A stretch of 10,431 nt of DNA from Alphaproteobacteria bacterium. GTDB lineage: Bacteria > Pseudomonadota > Alphaproteobacteria > Rickettsiales > UBA8987. Each line of letters opens with the position of its first letter. Positions within the stretch are counted from its first letter, which is position 1. Of the stretch, positions 1 through 6,491 are shown one piece after another. The stretch spans positions 1-10,431 of the forward strand of contig JAHFPR010000057.1 in NCBI GenBank assembly GCA_023269645.1. Direction: 5' to 3'. Made by a program: the position numbers and the translations under genes. The notes under the pieces were generated by a model. That model was given only the letters and a program-made list of their open reading frames with translations, ran no database searches and had not been told where the DNA came from.

Positions 1-601
1 TGTGCTGCCACAGCGGCGGCAGATTGCTTACGGAATAGAACGTGCCGGAAAGAAACGCGAGTGGCGTGATAACATAGCTGGTGATGGCACTCATCTGGTC
101 GAATGTGTCGGAAACAATGCCCGCAAGGATGCCGATCAGTGCCAGCATGGAAGAAGCCGCCACCGCATAGAAAAGCACCAGCGGAAGGCTATACACCGAG
201 ATATGGAAGAACAGCGAGGCCGCCACCGCCACCATCAGCCCGGAGAGAATGCCGCGCGTCACCCCGGCGGCGGTCATGGCGAAGGCCATTTCGCCGGGGC
301 TGATGGGCGGAATCAGAAAATCAATGATCGTGCCCATCACCTTCCCCATGATAAGCGAGGAGGAAGTGTTTGCAAACGCGTTCTGCACCACGGTCATCAT
401 GATGAGGCCGGGAATCATGAACTGGTGGAAATCCAGCCCGTTTACCGTGGCGAGGCGGCCACCCATCGCCAGCGAAAAAATGGCAAGCAGCAGCATGGCG
501 TTGACCATCGGCGCGAGCAGCGTTTGATGGTACACTTTCAGGAAACGCCGCACCTCCTTGCAATAAAGCGTCCAGAGGCCGAGCCAGTTGATGTTTTTCA
601 T
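1..601 (-). CDS. ABC-2 type transporter permease, partial (C-terminus beyond left edge)
   Basis: Membrane permease of an ABC-2 exporter (YadH/NodJ-like group), which would work with a separate ATP-binding protein. The start is the ATG at 601, preceded by GGAGAG seven bases upstream. Reading leftwards gives 200 residues with no stop before the window edge; family members are about 250-260 residues, so roughly the last fifth is missing. The cytoplasmic N-terminus has the usual form (MKNINWLGLWTLYCKEVRRF). Hydrophobic segments follow near residues 29-46, 62-85, 105-130, 140-165 and 175-195. The segment FLIPPISPGEM near residue 95 matches the loop where these permeases meet the ATPase, and the LAFLSGTFYS block near residue 183 is typical of the family. 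The substrate cannot be told. It lies downstream of the methyltransferase gene on the same strand, but a hairpin repeat separates them, so they need not share a transcript. Confidence 0.85.
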   Translation of the reverse strand, partial: MKNINWLGLWTLYCKEVRRFLKVYHQTLLAPMVNAMLLLAIFSLAMGGRLATVNGLDFHQFMIPGLIMMTVVQNAFANTSSSLIMGKVMGTIIDFLIPPISPGEMAFAMTAAGVTRGILSGLMVAVAASLFFHISVYSLPLVLFYAVAASSMLALIGILAGIVSDTFDQMSAITSYVITPLAFLSGTFYSVSNLPPLWQH

Positions 602-617
602 AGTGTTTCTCTCCATT

Positions 618-680
618 GTCATCCTGAGCGAAGCGAAGGATCTCATGCGGCGGGAGATCCTTCACTACGTTCAGGATGAC
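618..680. repeat. Palindromic repeat, terminator-like, between methyltransferase and ABC permease
   Basis: Two arms of 26 bases (618-643 and 655-680) form an inverted repeat with four mismatches around an 11-base loop. The arm begins GTCATCCTGAGCG and ends AAGGATCT. This resembles a dispersed intergenic palindrome common in proteobacterial genomes, often seen next to stop codons. It ends one base from the methyltransferase stop codon at 682-684, so on the minus strand its RNA hairpin would form just after that gene. There is no clear T-run after the stem, so efficient intrinsic termination is uncertain; it may instead stabilise the upstream mRNA end. Confidence 0.8.
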
Positions 681-681
681 A

Positions 682-1338
682 TTACAACCGCATCGCCACC
701 GTCATCCCTTCCGGTGTGGGGATGAGGATACCGCAATAGTGTGCCGGATTCGCAAGCCGCCGGTTGAATTCCAGCATGGTTTGCCGTGTGGATTCCCGCA
801 CGTGATCCGGCAATTCCTTCGCATATACCGCACCGAAAAGGAAGGTGTTATCCGCCACGATCAACCCGCCGCGCCGGATATTCCGCTCCGCCCAGTCCAG
901 ATAATCCAGATATTGCGATTTATCCGCGTCCATGAATACCATATCGAACGCGCCTTCGGAAGAAAGTTTCGGCAGCACGGAGAGCGCATCGCCTTCTTCC
1001 ACCCGGATGCGTCTGGAAAGGCCATATTTCTCCAGCATTTCCTGTGTGCGTTTGCAGCGCGCCGCATCCTTCTCCACCGTGATGAGCAGGCCATCCTCCG
1101 GCATCGCGCGCGCCATCCACACGGCGGAATATCCGCCCAATGTACCGATCTCAACAATTTTCCGCGCACCTGAAAGCCGCACCAGAAGTTCCAGCAATTT
1201 CCCCTCCGCCGCGCCGATATGGATGGGCTGGTCGTGCGCGTGGATGGAGCGGTCAATCGCCCGCAGTGCCTCATCTTCCGGGGCGAATACCTCCGCGATA
1301 TAACGCAGGGCGGGGGGCAGGCTTTCATCTCGGCGCAT
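682..1338 (-). CDS. SAM-dependent O-methyltransferase, CCoAOMT/YrrM family
   Basis: Class I methyltransferase of the caffeoyl-CoA O-methyltransferase-like family, 218 residues, a normal length for bacterial members. SAM-binding motif I is VEIGTLGGYSAVWMA (residues 62-76). A later acidic residue (E89 in TVEKD) would bind the ribose of SAM. MDADK (D137) and VADN (D163, N164) match the divalent-metal ligands of the family, and the C-terminus GILIPTPEGMTVAMRL is typical. The ATG at 1338 is chosen because AGGA lies about eight bases upstream and homologues start near here; the frame stays open to 1890 but that extension overlaps the opposite gene and looks unreal. Possible substrates include small catechol-like compounds or, as for B. 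subtilis TrmR/YrrM, a hydroxylated tRNA uridine; the sequence does not decide. It is divergent from the cytochrome c operon with a very short gap. Confidence 0.88.
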   Translation of the reverse strand: MRRDESLPPALRYIAEVFAPEDEALRAIDRSIHAHDQPIHIGAAEGKLLELLVRLSGARKIVEIGTLGGYSAVWMARAMPEDGLLITVEKDAARCKRTQEMLEKYGLSRRIRVEEGDALSVLPKLSSEGAFDMVFMDADKSQYLDYLDWAERNIRRGGLIVADNTFLFGAVYAKELPDHVRESTRQTMLEFNRRLANPAHYCGILIPTPEGMTVAMRL

Positions 1339-1359
1339 AATGCTGTTTCCTAATGGCGG

Positions 1360-2505
1360 ATGATAGGGTATAGCTTCCGGGCGATTATGGCACGAAAAAA
1401 TATAAAGAAACCGTCGTTTATTCTTGGCTGCACCCAGGCACTCACCAGCCCGGCGATCCTGTTCTATGCCCTGTTCTGGCTGATGGTGCTGCTGGTGCTG
1501 GGCACAGTGGCGCAACGCTATATCGGGCTTTACCGCGCGCAGCATCTTTTTTTCTCCTCGTTCATTACATGGTTCGGGATATTTCCCCTGCCGGGCGGAT
1601 ACACGACACTGGCACTTATTTCCGCGAACCTGTGCGCCAAGCTGTTCCTGGATAGCGTGTGGAACAGGCAGAAGGCGGGCATCATCATTACCCATATGGG
1701 CGCGCTGCTTCTGCTCGCAGGCGGGTTGATTTCCTCGCTGTTCGCGCAGGAGGGAAACATGGTGCTGCTGCCGGGCGAAAGCCGGAACGTCATCGCGGAT
1801 TATCATCAGCGCGAGCTTGCCGTTACGCTGGAGGGGAAGACGCTTCTGGCAGTTCCTTATCAGCAGTTGAAACCAGGATTTGTGATTCAAAATTCAGCAC
1901 TGCCGTTCACCATCCGCATTCAGGATTTATGCTATAATTGCAGGCCGGAAAAACGGGAGGTTGCGGAAGGATTCCGGAATGTTGCCGCGAAAGTGAAACT
2001 TGCCGATGCTCCGCATGAAAAGGAAGACGAAGGGAATCAATCCGGTGTAACTTTTTCTGTGGAAGGAGCGGGGGGGGAACAGGACGGAATCCACCTCTCC
2101 TTCGAGCCGATGCCGCATCATCCCACCATTGAGGCGAACGGAAAAACCTACACCATCCTGATGCGCCGCGCGCTGACCCCATTGCCATTCACTATCCAAT
2201 TGCTGGATTTCCGCAAGGAGGTTTACCCCGGAACGGACAAGGCGCGCAGCTATGAATCCACGGTAAAGCTCACCGACGGCGCGCGGGAGTGGCGCAGTAC
2301 CATCCGCATGAACCACCCGCTGCGCTACAAGGGCTACACCTTCTATCAATCCTCCTTCCTCGATAATGGGGAGAAACAGGCCAGCGTACTCGCAGCGGTG
2401 AAGAATAACGGGCGGATGTTCCCCTATATCTCCAGCGCGATGATGTGCGCGGGGATGCTGTTGCATCTGGTGCTGCGGCGGAAAAGCAAAAAAGGGAGGG
2501 GGTGA
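1360..2505 (+). CDS. resB: Cytochrome c biogenesis protein, ResB/CcsB-like
   Basis: Membrane component of System II cytochrome c maturation, thought to act with CcsA as heme exporter and heme-apocytochrome synthetase on the periplasmic side. 381 residues from the ATG at 1360; an in-frame ATG at 1387 (MARKNIKKPS) is an equally plausible start and neither has a strong ribosome site. Hydrophobic segments lie near residues 29-52, 80-99, 107-128 and 355-371. The third carries THMGALLLLAGG (H112), like the histidine-bearing helix of ResB proteins. A periplasmic domain of about 225 residues lies between the third and fourth segments and ends with the family block GYTFYQSSF (325-333). Residues 191-194 read CYNC, a CxxC in the periplasmic domain. 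The gene is shorter than classical ResB proteins and fits the compact form paired with an extended CcsA. The TGA stop overlaps the next ATG (TGATG), so translation is probably coupled. Confidence 0.82.
   Translation: MIGYSFRAIMARKNIKKPSFILGCTQALTSPAILFYALFWLMVLLVLGTVAQRYIGLYRAQHLFFSSFITWFGIFPLPGGYTTLALISANLCAKLFLDSVWNRQKAGIIITHMGALLLLAGGLISSLFAQEGNMVLLPGESRNVIADYHQRELAVTLEGKTLLAVPYQQLKPGFVIQNSALPFTIRIQDLCYNCRPEKREVAEGFRNVAAKVKLADAPHEKEDEGNQSGVTFSVEGAGGEQDGIHLSFEPMPHHPTIEANGKTYTILMRRALTPLPFTIQLLDFRKEVYPGTDKARSYESTVKLTDGAREWRSTIRMNHPLRYKGYTFYQSSFLDNGEKQASVLAAVKNNGRMFPYISSAMMCAGMLLHLVLRRKSKKGRG
2494..2502 (+). promoter_or_regulatory. Shine-Dalgarno for ccsA, translational coupling site
   Basis: The purine run GGGAGGGGG sits at the end of the ResB-like gene, directly before the overlapping stop/start TGATG at 2503-2507. 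The core GGGAGG is five bases from the ATG at 2505. This is the strongest ribosome site for any in-frame start of the ccsA frame and is the reason 2505 is preferred over 2445, 2592, 2631 or 2718. Confidence 0.7.
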
Positions 2506-4592
2506 TGTTGGGCGACTATATATTTGGCGACCACAGATCGTCATCGCCCGAATCGCAAAGCGATTATAGGGCGATCCATAATGCGGCAGGTATGGATTCC
2601 CCTAGAGTTTTGCTGCGCAAAACTCAGGGAATGACCCTGATTTTGTCATATCCGCGCAGGCGGGTATCCATATTTGCCACAAAGCATCGAAAAAGATGGA
2701 TTCCTGCCTTCGCAGGAATGACGATATTTTTGTTGATAGCACCTTTTCTGGCCTGGGCTTCCCCTGCCACTCCTGCCTTTGATTACTCCAGCTTCGAGCG
2801 GATTCCCGTGCTGCACGAGGGGCGCGTGAAGCCGCTTTTCAGCGTGGCGAGGATTTACCTGCGGCAAATTTCTGGAAAATCCGCGCTTCCGGATGTATCC
2901 GCCACGGGCTGGCTGGCAGAGCTTGTTTTCGCGCCGGAGCTTGGCTATAAGCGGCGCGTTTTTGCGGTGCGTGATCCGGAAACACTGGCAGAACTGGGGC
3001 TGGAGCCGCGCAACCCGGCGCGCTATGATTTCAGGGAAATAAGCGGCGCGCTGGGAAAACAATCCGATAATATCAAGGCACTTATCGCAACCCCCAGAGA
3101 GGAATATACACCGGAGCAACGCCGTCTCGCGGATATTCTGGATGCGGTGACAACCTACGCGGATTTATCACATTCCTTCTCGCTGATGTTGCCGCTGTTC
3201 GATATGACAGGCAATACGCAGGCAATAGCCCTTATGCCGGATCCGAAGGCTTATGCCCATGCACACCTCAGCTTCCTCGATATTCACAAGTTTCAGGAGA
3301 AGCTGGTGCACCTCGTGCAGCCGATGCTGGCCAAGGGCGAAACGGGCAAAAAACTTACGGATGACGAGCAGGCACTACTCACGATGCTCTACCAGATGCA
3401 GGTGCTGGAGCAGGAAGGTGCGAAAAGCGCGCTCCTCCGCGTTATTCCACCGCAATGGGCGGATCGCGGAGAGGAATGGTTTTCTCCCTGGGGGATGGTC
3501 GAGGCGGGGCAGGGTTCGCCGCGTACCACACCGCTGATGGCATTGTGGCAGGGGATGATGCACGGCTACCGCAATAATAATGTGGCGGAATGGAATCTGC
3601 TTTCAACCAGGCTGCGGGCGGCATCGCTGGAGATGGCAGGCGCGCGCGTGAATCCCGGAAAGCTGGAACTGGAGATACTGTATTACCGCTGGGATGTATT
3701 CGGTAAAAGCCTTGCGCTTTATGTGCTGGGGCTGGCCGCGCTGCTGGCGGGGCAGGTGGGCAGGCGGGAGTTCTTCCGGAAAGCGGCGTTCTCCGTTATC
3801 GCGGCGGGAGCGACCTTGCACGGCGCGGGTATCGCGTTGCGCATCCTTATTCTTTCGCGGCCTCCGGTGACTACGCTGTATGAATCCATCCTGTTCGTCA
3901 GCCTGATACTCGCACTGGGCGGGCTGCTGATGGCATGGCGACGGGCGGGCGGCCTCGGCCTGCTGATTGCCGGATTGGGCGGCGCGGCACTGCTTTATAT
4001 CTCGCTCGGCTATGCTGTGGAAGGCGATACGCTTTCCATGCCGGTCGCGGTGCTCAACACAAATTTCTGGCTGGCGACCCACGTGCTCTGCATCACCATC
4101 GGCTATGGCGCGTCGCTGGTGGCAGGGGTCACGGCGCACGCATGGCTATTCGCGTGTGCAAAAAGGGTTGATGGCAAGAAAAAATCAGACCATCAACTTT
4201 TATTTAAGCACCTGCAGGGAATGGCACTGGTCGCGCTGTTCTTCACCGCGCTGGGGACGATACTGGGCGGCATCTGGGCGGATCAATCCTGGGGGCGTTT
4301 CTGGGGGTGGGATCCGAAAGAAAACGGCGCGATGCTGATCGTGCTGTGGCTCATCTGGGTGCTGCACGCCAGGGTCAGCGGGCATTTTGGCGAAACGGGC
4401 TTCGCGGCGGGGATGGCACTCACCAACATCATCGTGGCGGTGGCGTGGTTCGGGGTGAACCTCCTCAGCGTCGGCCTGCATTCCTACGGATTCACCAACC
4501 ATGTCGCGCTGAGTCTTGGAGCGTTTTGCGTGGCGGAGTTGATTGCGGTGTTCACGCTCTATTTCATGGCAAGGAGCGCGCGCCATGCGTGA
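2505..4592 (+). CDS. ccsA: Cytochrome c biogenesis protein CcsA/ResC-like with N-terminal periplasmic domain
   Basis: Heme-handling subunit of System II cytochrome c maturation. The frame from the coupled ATG at 2505 gives 695 residues. Residues 1-71 are largely translated palindromic repeat. A signal-like hydrophobic segment, WIPAFAGMTIFLLIAPFLAWA, follows (about 65-85). Residues of about 90-390 form a soluble domain that opens with FERIPVLHEGRVKPL, as in extended CcsA proteins of several phyla. The C-terminal half is a CcsA core of about eight membrane segments. It holds the tryptophan-rich heme motif WGRFWGWDPKE at 596-606 and candidate heme-ligand histidines H439 (LHGAG), H526 (ATHVL) and H659 (GLHSYGF). 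The last eight bases overlap the thioredoxin gene. A start at 2718 would give 624 residues and remove the repeat-encoded part, but that ATG sits in the base of a perfect hairpin and its only purine run is one base away. Confidence 0.88.
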   Translation: MLGDYIFGDHRSSSPESQSDYRAIHNAAGMDSPRVLLRKTQGMTLILSYPRRRVSIFATKHRKRWIPAFAGMTIFLLIAPFLAWASPATPAFDYSSFERIPVLHEGRVKPLFSVARIYLRQISGKSALPDVSATGWLAELVFAPELGYKRRVFAVRDPETLAELGLEPRNPARYDFREISGALGKQSDNIKALIATPREEYTPEQRRLADILDAVTTYADLSHSFSLMLPLFDMTGNTQAIALMPDPKAYAHAHLSFLDIHKFQEKLVHLVQPMLAKGETGKKLTDDEQALLTMLYQMQVLEQEGAKSALLRVIPPQWADRGEEWFSPWGMVEAGQGSPRTTPLMALWQGMMHGYRNNNVAEWNLLSTRLRAASLEMAGARVNPGKLELEILYYRWDVFGKSLALYVLGLAALLAGQVGRREFFRKAAFSVIAAGATLHGAGIALRILILSRPPVTTLYESILFVSLILALGGLLMAWRRAGGLGLLIAGLGGAALLYISLGYAVEGDTLSMPVAVLNTNFWLATHVLCITIGYGASLVAGVTAHAWLFACAKRVDGKKKSDHQLLFKHLQGMALVALFFTALGTILGGIWADQSWGRFWGWDPKENGAMLIVLWLIWVLHARVSGHFGETGFAAGMALTNIIVAVAWFGVNLLSVGLHSYGFTNHVALSLGAFCVAELIAVFTLYFMARSARHA
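2543..2575. repeat. Palindrome 1 of the in-frame repeat cluster
   Basis: Outer arms ATCGCCC (2543-2549) and GGGCGAT (2569-2575) enclose a second pair, AATCGC (2551-2556) and GCGATT (2560-2565), with an AAA loop. The flanking text resembles dispersed repeats with a GTCAT...GCGATCCAT layout. It lies inside the open frame of ccsA, 38 bases after the coupled start. Confidence 0.7.
2596..2632. repeat. Palindrome 2 of the in-frame repeat cluster
   Basis: Arms ATTCCC plus GAGTTTTG (2596-2612) and CAAAACTC plus GGGAAT (2618-2632) pair around a CTGCG loop, with a small internal mismatch. It is in frame within ccsA and is read as part of MDSPRVLLRKTQGMT. Confidence 0.7.
2645..2722. repeat. Two-hairpin dispersed repeat, element 3 of the in-frame cluster
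   Basis: The element starts with GTCATATCC and ends with GGAATGAC, so its ends are imperfect inverted repeats. Inside are two hairpins: ATCCGC/GCGGGT (2650-2665, GCAG loop) and a perfect 8-bp stem ATTCCTGC/GCAGGAAT (2700-2719, CTTC loop). The layout matches the widespread proteobacterial repeat whose translations look like PRRRVSIF...KRWIPAFAGMT, and that reading frame is the one used here. Normally such elements are intergenic; here the open frame of ccsA runs straight through it. Confidence 0.8.
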
Positions 4593-5157
4593 CTGGAAAC
4601 TGCCGATATTTCTGGCGATTGTGGTGCTCGGTGTGCTTGGCGCGGTTTACGATACCACCATTCCGCCGCAGGAAGCCGGGCAGCCTGCGGGTAAAACGGT
4701 ATCCATTTCTGGAGCGAAAGCACCCTCGGTGGTATTCACTTCGTCGGAAGGAAAACCCCTCGCACTGGATGCGCTGAAGGGTAAAGTGGTGTTGCTGAAT
4801 TTCTGGGCTTCCTGGTGCGAACCCTGCGCGCGCGAGTTTCCTATATTCCTTCAACTGCTGAAGGAATATCCGGACAAACTGGTGCTGGTTGCAGTTTCGG
4901 TGGATGAGGATAAAGCCAATATCCCGCGCTTTATCGCCACCAATACCCCCGCCGGGTTGAAACCCGCCGCCGGGCAGTTTTACCTGATGTGGGATAAGGA
5001 TAAAAAACTCTCCCAGGAGGTGTTTGAAACGGTGCAGCTTCCGGAAACCATCATCATCACGCCGGACGGCACAATGGTGCGCAAGCTGGTGGGCGCGGAC
5101 AAGGCACTGCTCAATGGAGAGATGAAGGAATACCTGCGGGGATTGATGGGGGAGTAG
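4585..5157 (+). CDS. TlpA/ResA-like thiol-disulfide oxidoreductase
   Basis: Membrane-anchored periplasmic thioredoxin-fold protein of 190 residues. With ResB and CcsA as neighbours it most likely plays the ResA/CcmG role: keeping apocytochrome CxxCH cysteines reduced for heme attachment. An N-terminal hydrophobic segment (residues 5-22, KLPIFLAIVVLGVLGAVY) acts as an uncleaved anchor or signal. The active site is NFWASWCEPCAREFP with C78 and C81, and the cis-proline is P153 in QLPET. TPDGTMVRKLVG (159-170) is the usual last strand pair. The ATG at 4585 is chosen because AGGAG lies eight bases upstream and an earlier in-frame ATG at 4543 would add residues lacking this form. The gene overlaps ccsA by eight bases, so it is the third gene of a coupled operon. 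The TAG stop is followed ten bases later by the first GC-rich hairpin of the repeat array. Confidence 0.9.
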   Translation: MRDWKLPIFLAIVVLGVLGAVYDTTIPPQEAGQPAGKTVSISGAKAPSVVFTSSEGKPLALDALKGKVVLLNFWASWCEPCAREFPIFLQLLKEYPDKLVLVAVSVDEDKANIPRFIATNTPAGLKPAAGQFYLMWDKDKKLSQEVFETVQLPETIIITPDGTMVRKLVGADKALLNGEMKEYLRGLMGE

Positions 5158-5167
5158 GATTGCTTAT

Positions 5168-5500
5168 CCTCCCCCGCTTGCGGGGGAGGCAGGAAATCCG
5201 AGCCAATTTATTGGCAGGATTTGCGGAAGGGGTGCGCGCTGGCGGCAACAACACCCCCTCCGGATTTCGTAAACTCACTGCGTTCGCTAACGAAATCCTC
5301 CTCCCCCGCCTGCGGGGGAGGCAGTAAATTCGCGCCAGCTTGCTGGCCGGATTTGCGGAGGGGGTATGCTCTCGCGGCAAGAAATACCCCCTCCGGATTT
5401 CTTAGGCTCACTGCGTTCGCTAACGAAATCCTCCTCCCCCGCAAGTGGTGGCGGAGAAAACAATGCTTCTCCTCCCCCGCAAGCGGTGGAGGAGGGGGCA
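5168..5500. repeat. Tandem array of about 132-bp palindrome-rich repeats
   Basis: Two full units (5168-5299 and 5300-5432, period 132-133) are followed by two truncated starts (5433-5470 and 5471-5500). Each begins CCTCCCCCGC; the full units continue into TTGCGGGGGAGG or CTGCGGGGGAGG, a near-perfect hairpin. A 36-base block beginning CTCACTGCGTTCGCTAACG is identical at 5274-5309 and 5407-5442. Units are also palindromic inside: in unit 2, TGCGGAGGGGGTAT pairs with ATACCCCCTCCG. The array fills the whole gap between two convergent genes, the thioredoxin (plus) and the ZntB-like transporter (minus). No T-run follows any stem, so it is not a classical terminator, though it could slow polymerase or protect mRNA ends from both sides. 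Open frames across it only encode translated repeat. Confidence 0.85.
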
Positions 5501-5509
5501 TGATACCAA

Positions 5510-6490
5510 TCAAAACAGCTTCAGCTTGCGGAACACGTAAACCTGTAGCAAGCCGATGACAACCGTGACGATAGAAACGATCCAGAATGCGCTGTCAATC
5601 TTGTTGCCGGGAATGCCACCCACATTCATGCTGAACAACCCGGTCAGGAAACCCAGGGGCAGGAACACGGCGGAAAGCACCGAGAGGATGTACATATTTT
5701 TATTCAGCTTGTCAGTCAGCGCGTTGGAGAGTTCATCCTGCACAATTTCCGAGCGTTCGTGGATGGCATCCAAGTCTTCCAGATAGCGCGTGACGCGGTC
5801 ATAATTTTCCTGAAGCTGCCGCCGATGATTGGCATCCAGCCATTCCAGTTCGGAGATACGGAGCTGCCCCATCACATCCCGCTGCGGGGCGATATAGCGC
5901 CGGAACACAATCGCCTGCTTGCGCACGGAAATAATTTCGCCACGCAGCCGTGTATCCGGCTCGCTCAGCACGTCTTCCTCGATTTCATCCGTGGTGCGAT
6001 CCAGCTCCGCGAACACAGGCTCCATCCGCTCGAACAGCTTGGTGGCGAGCATAGTGAGGAAATCGCCGGAGTTCCTTGGCCCGCGCCCGGTGCGGATGCG
6101 TTCCTGCATATCGTCCACGGCCTGCAGCGCGCGCAGCCGCAGGCTGATGATGCGCTTGCCATCCACCCACATACGGATGGAAATCATATCCTCCGGCCTG
6201 GAATTTTCGTTCACATTCACCGCACGCAGGATGATGACCGCGCCATCTCCGTAGGGCATAAAACGCGGGCGGGTTTCCTCGGCGAGCAGTGCCTCAATCA
6301 CCAGCGGGTCGAGGTAGCTCACTTCCTTCTGGAGCCAGACGCGCGTTTCCGGATGGGCGGCATCCATATGCACCCAGGTGAGCGTATCGGATTTTACCTT
6401 GCGGCTGATTTCTTTACCCTTCACCACCTGGCCGCCACCGGAGCCATCGAATGCATAAGCGAACAGGATAGGTTGTTTGCTGTCGGACAT
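5510..6490 (-). CDS. zntB: Zinc/magnesium transporter, ZntB branch of the CorA family
   Basis: Divalent-cation transporter of the CorA/ZntB (MIT) superfamily, 326 residues, a normal length, expected to form a homopentamer in the inner membrane. Residues 1-260 make the soluble funnel: an alpha/beta N-terminal part, then long charged helices (about 145-265, for example LFERMEPVFAELDRTTDEIEE). Two membrane helices follow near 267-287 and 302-320, with a short positively charged C-terminus (RKLKLF). The pore loop reads LFSMNVGGIPG. The VGGIPG half is characteristic of ZntB rather than classical CorA, but the usual GMN/GVN-type motif has serine at its first position (S287-M288-N289). The ATG at 6490 has AGGA upstream and is one base from the stop of the MscS gene, so the two are surely one transcript. 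ZntB may be a proton-coupled zinc importer; the ion here is not provable. Confidence 0.88.
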   Translation of the reverse strand: MSDSKQPILFAYAFDGSGGGQVVKGKEISRKVKSDTLTWVHMDAAHPETRVWLQKEVSYLDPLVIEALLAEETRPRFMPYGDGAVIILRAVNVNENSRPEDMISIRMWVDGKRIISLRLRALQAVDDMQERIRTGRGPRNSGDFLTMLATKLFERMEPVFAELDRTTDEIEEDVLSEPDTRLRGEIISVRKQAIVFRRYIAPQRDVMGQLRISELEWLDANHRRQLQENYDRVTRYLEDLDAIHERSEIVQDELSNALTDKLNKNMYILSVLSAVFLPLGFLTGLFSMNVGGIPGNKIDSAFWIVSIVTVVIGLLQVYVFRKLKLF

Positions 6491-6491
6491 T

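Noticed and set aside
2..679. Long plus-strand open frame at the left edge
   Set aside because: It is the antisense of the ABC-2 permease. Its product is rich in His, Arg and Gln without any family pattern, and it runs into the hairpin repeat.
1339..1890. Upstream extension of the methyltransferase frame
   Set aside because: It is antisense to the ResB-like gene, and a good ribosome site plus family alignment place the start at 1338.
1933..1938. TATAAT inside the ResB-like gene
   Set aside because: No -35 box at proper spacing, and it is explained by the codons for Cys-Tyr-Asn-Cys.
2445..2504. Longer start of ccsA at 2445
   Set aside because: It would overlap ResB by about 60 bases without a ribosome site; the TGATG with a strong purine run at 2505 is much better.
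5168..5500. CRISPR array
   Set aside because: The period is about 132 bases, the units are palindromic throughout with no unique spacers, and no cas genes are nearby.
5221..5559. Open frames across the repeat array on both strands
   Set aside because: Their products are just translated repeat (SSPACGGG-like segments) and have no independent coding character.
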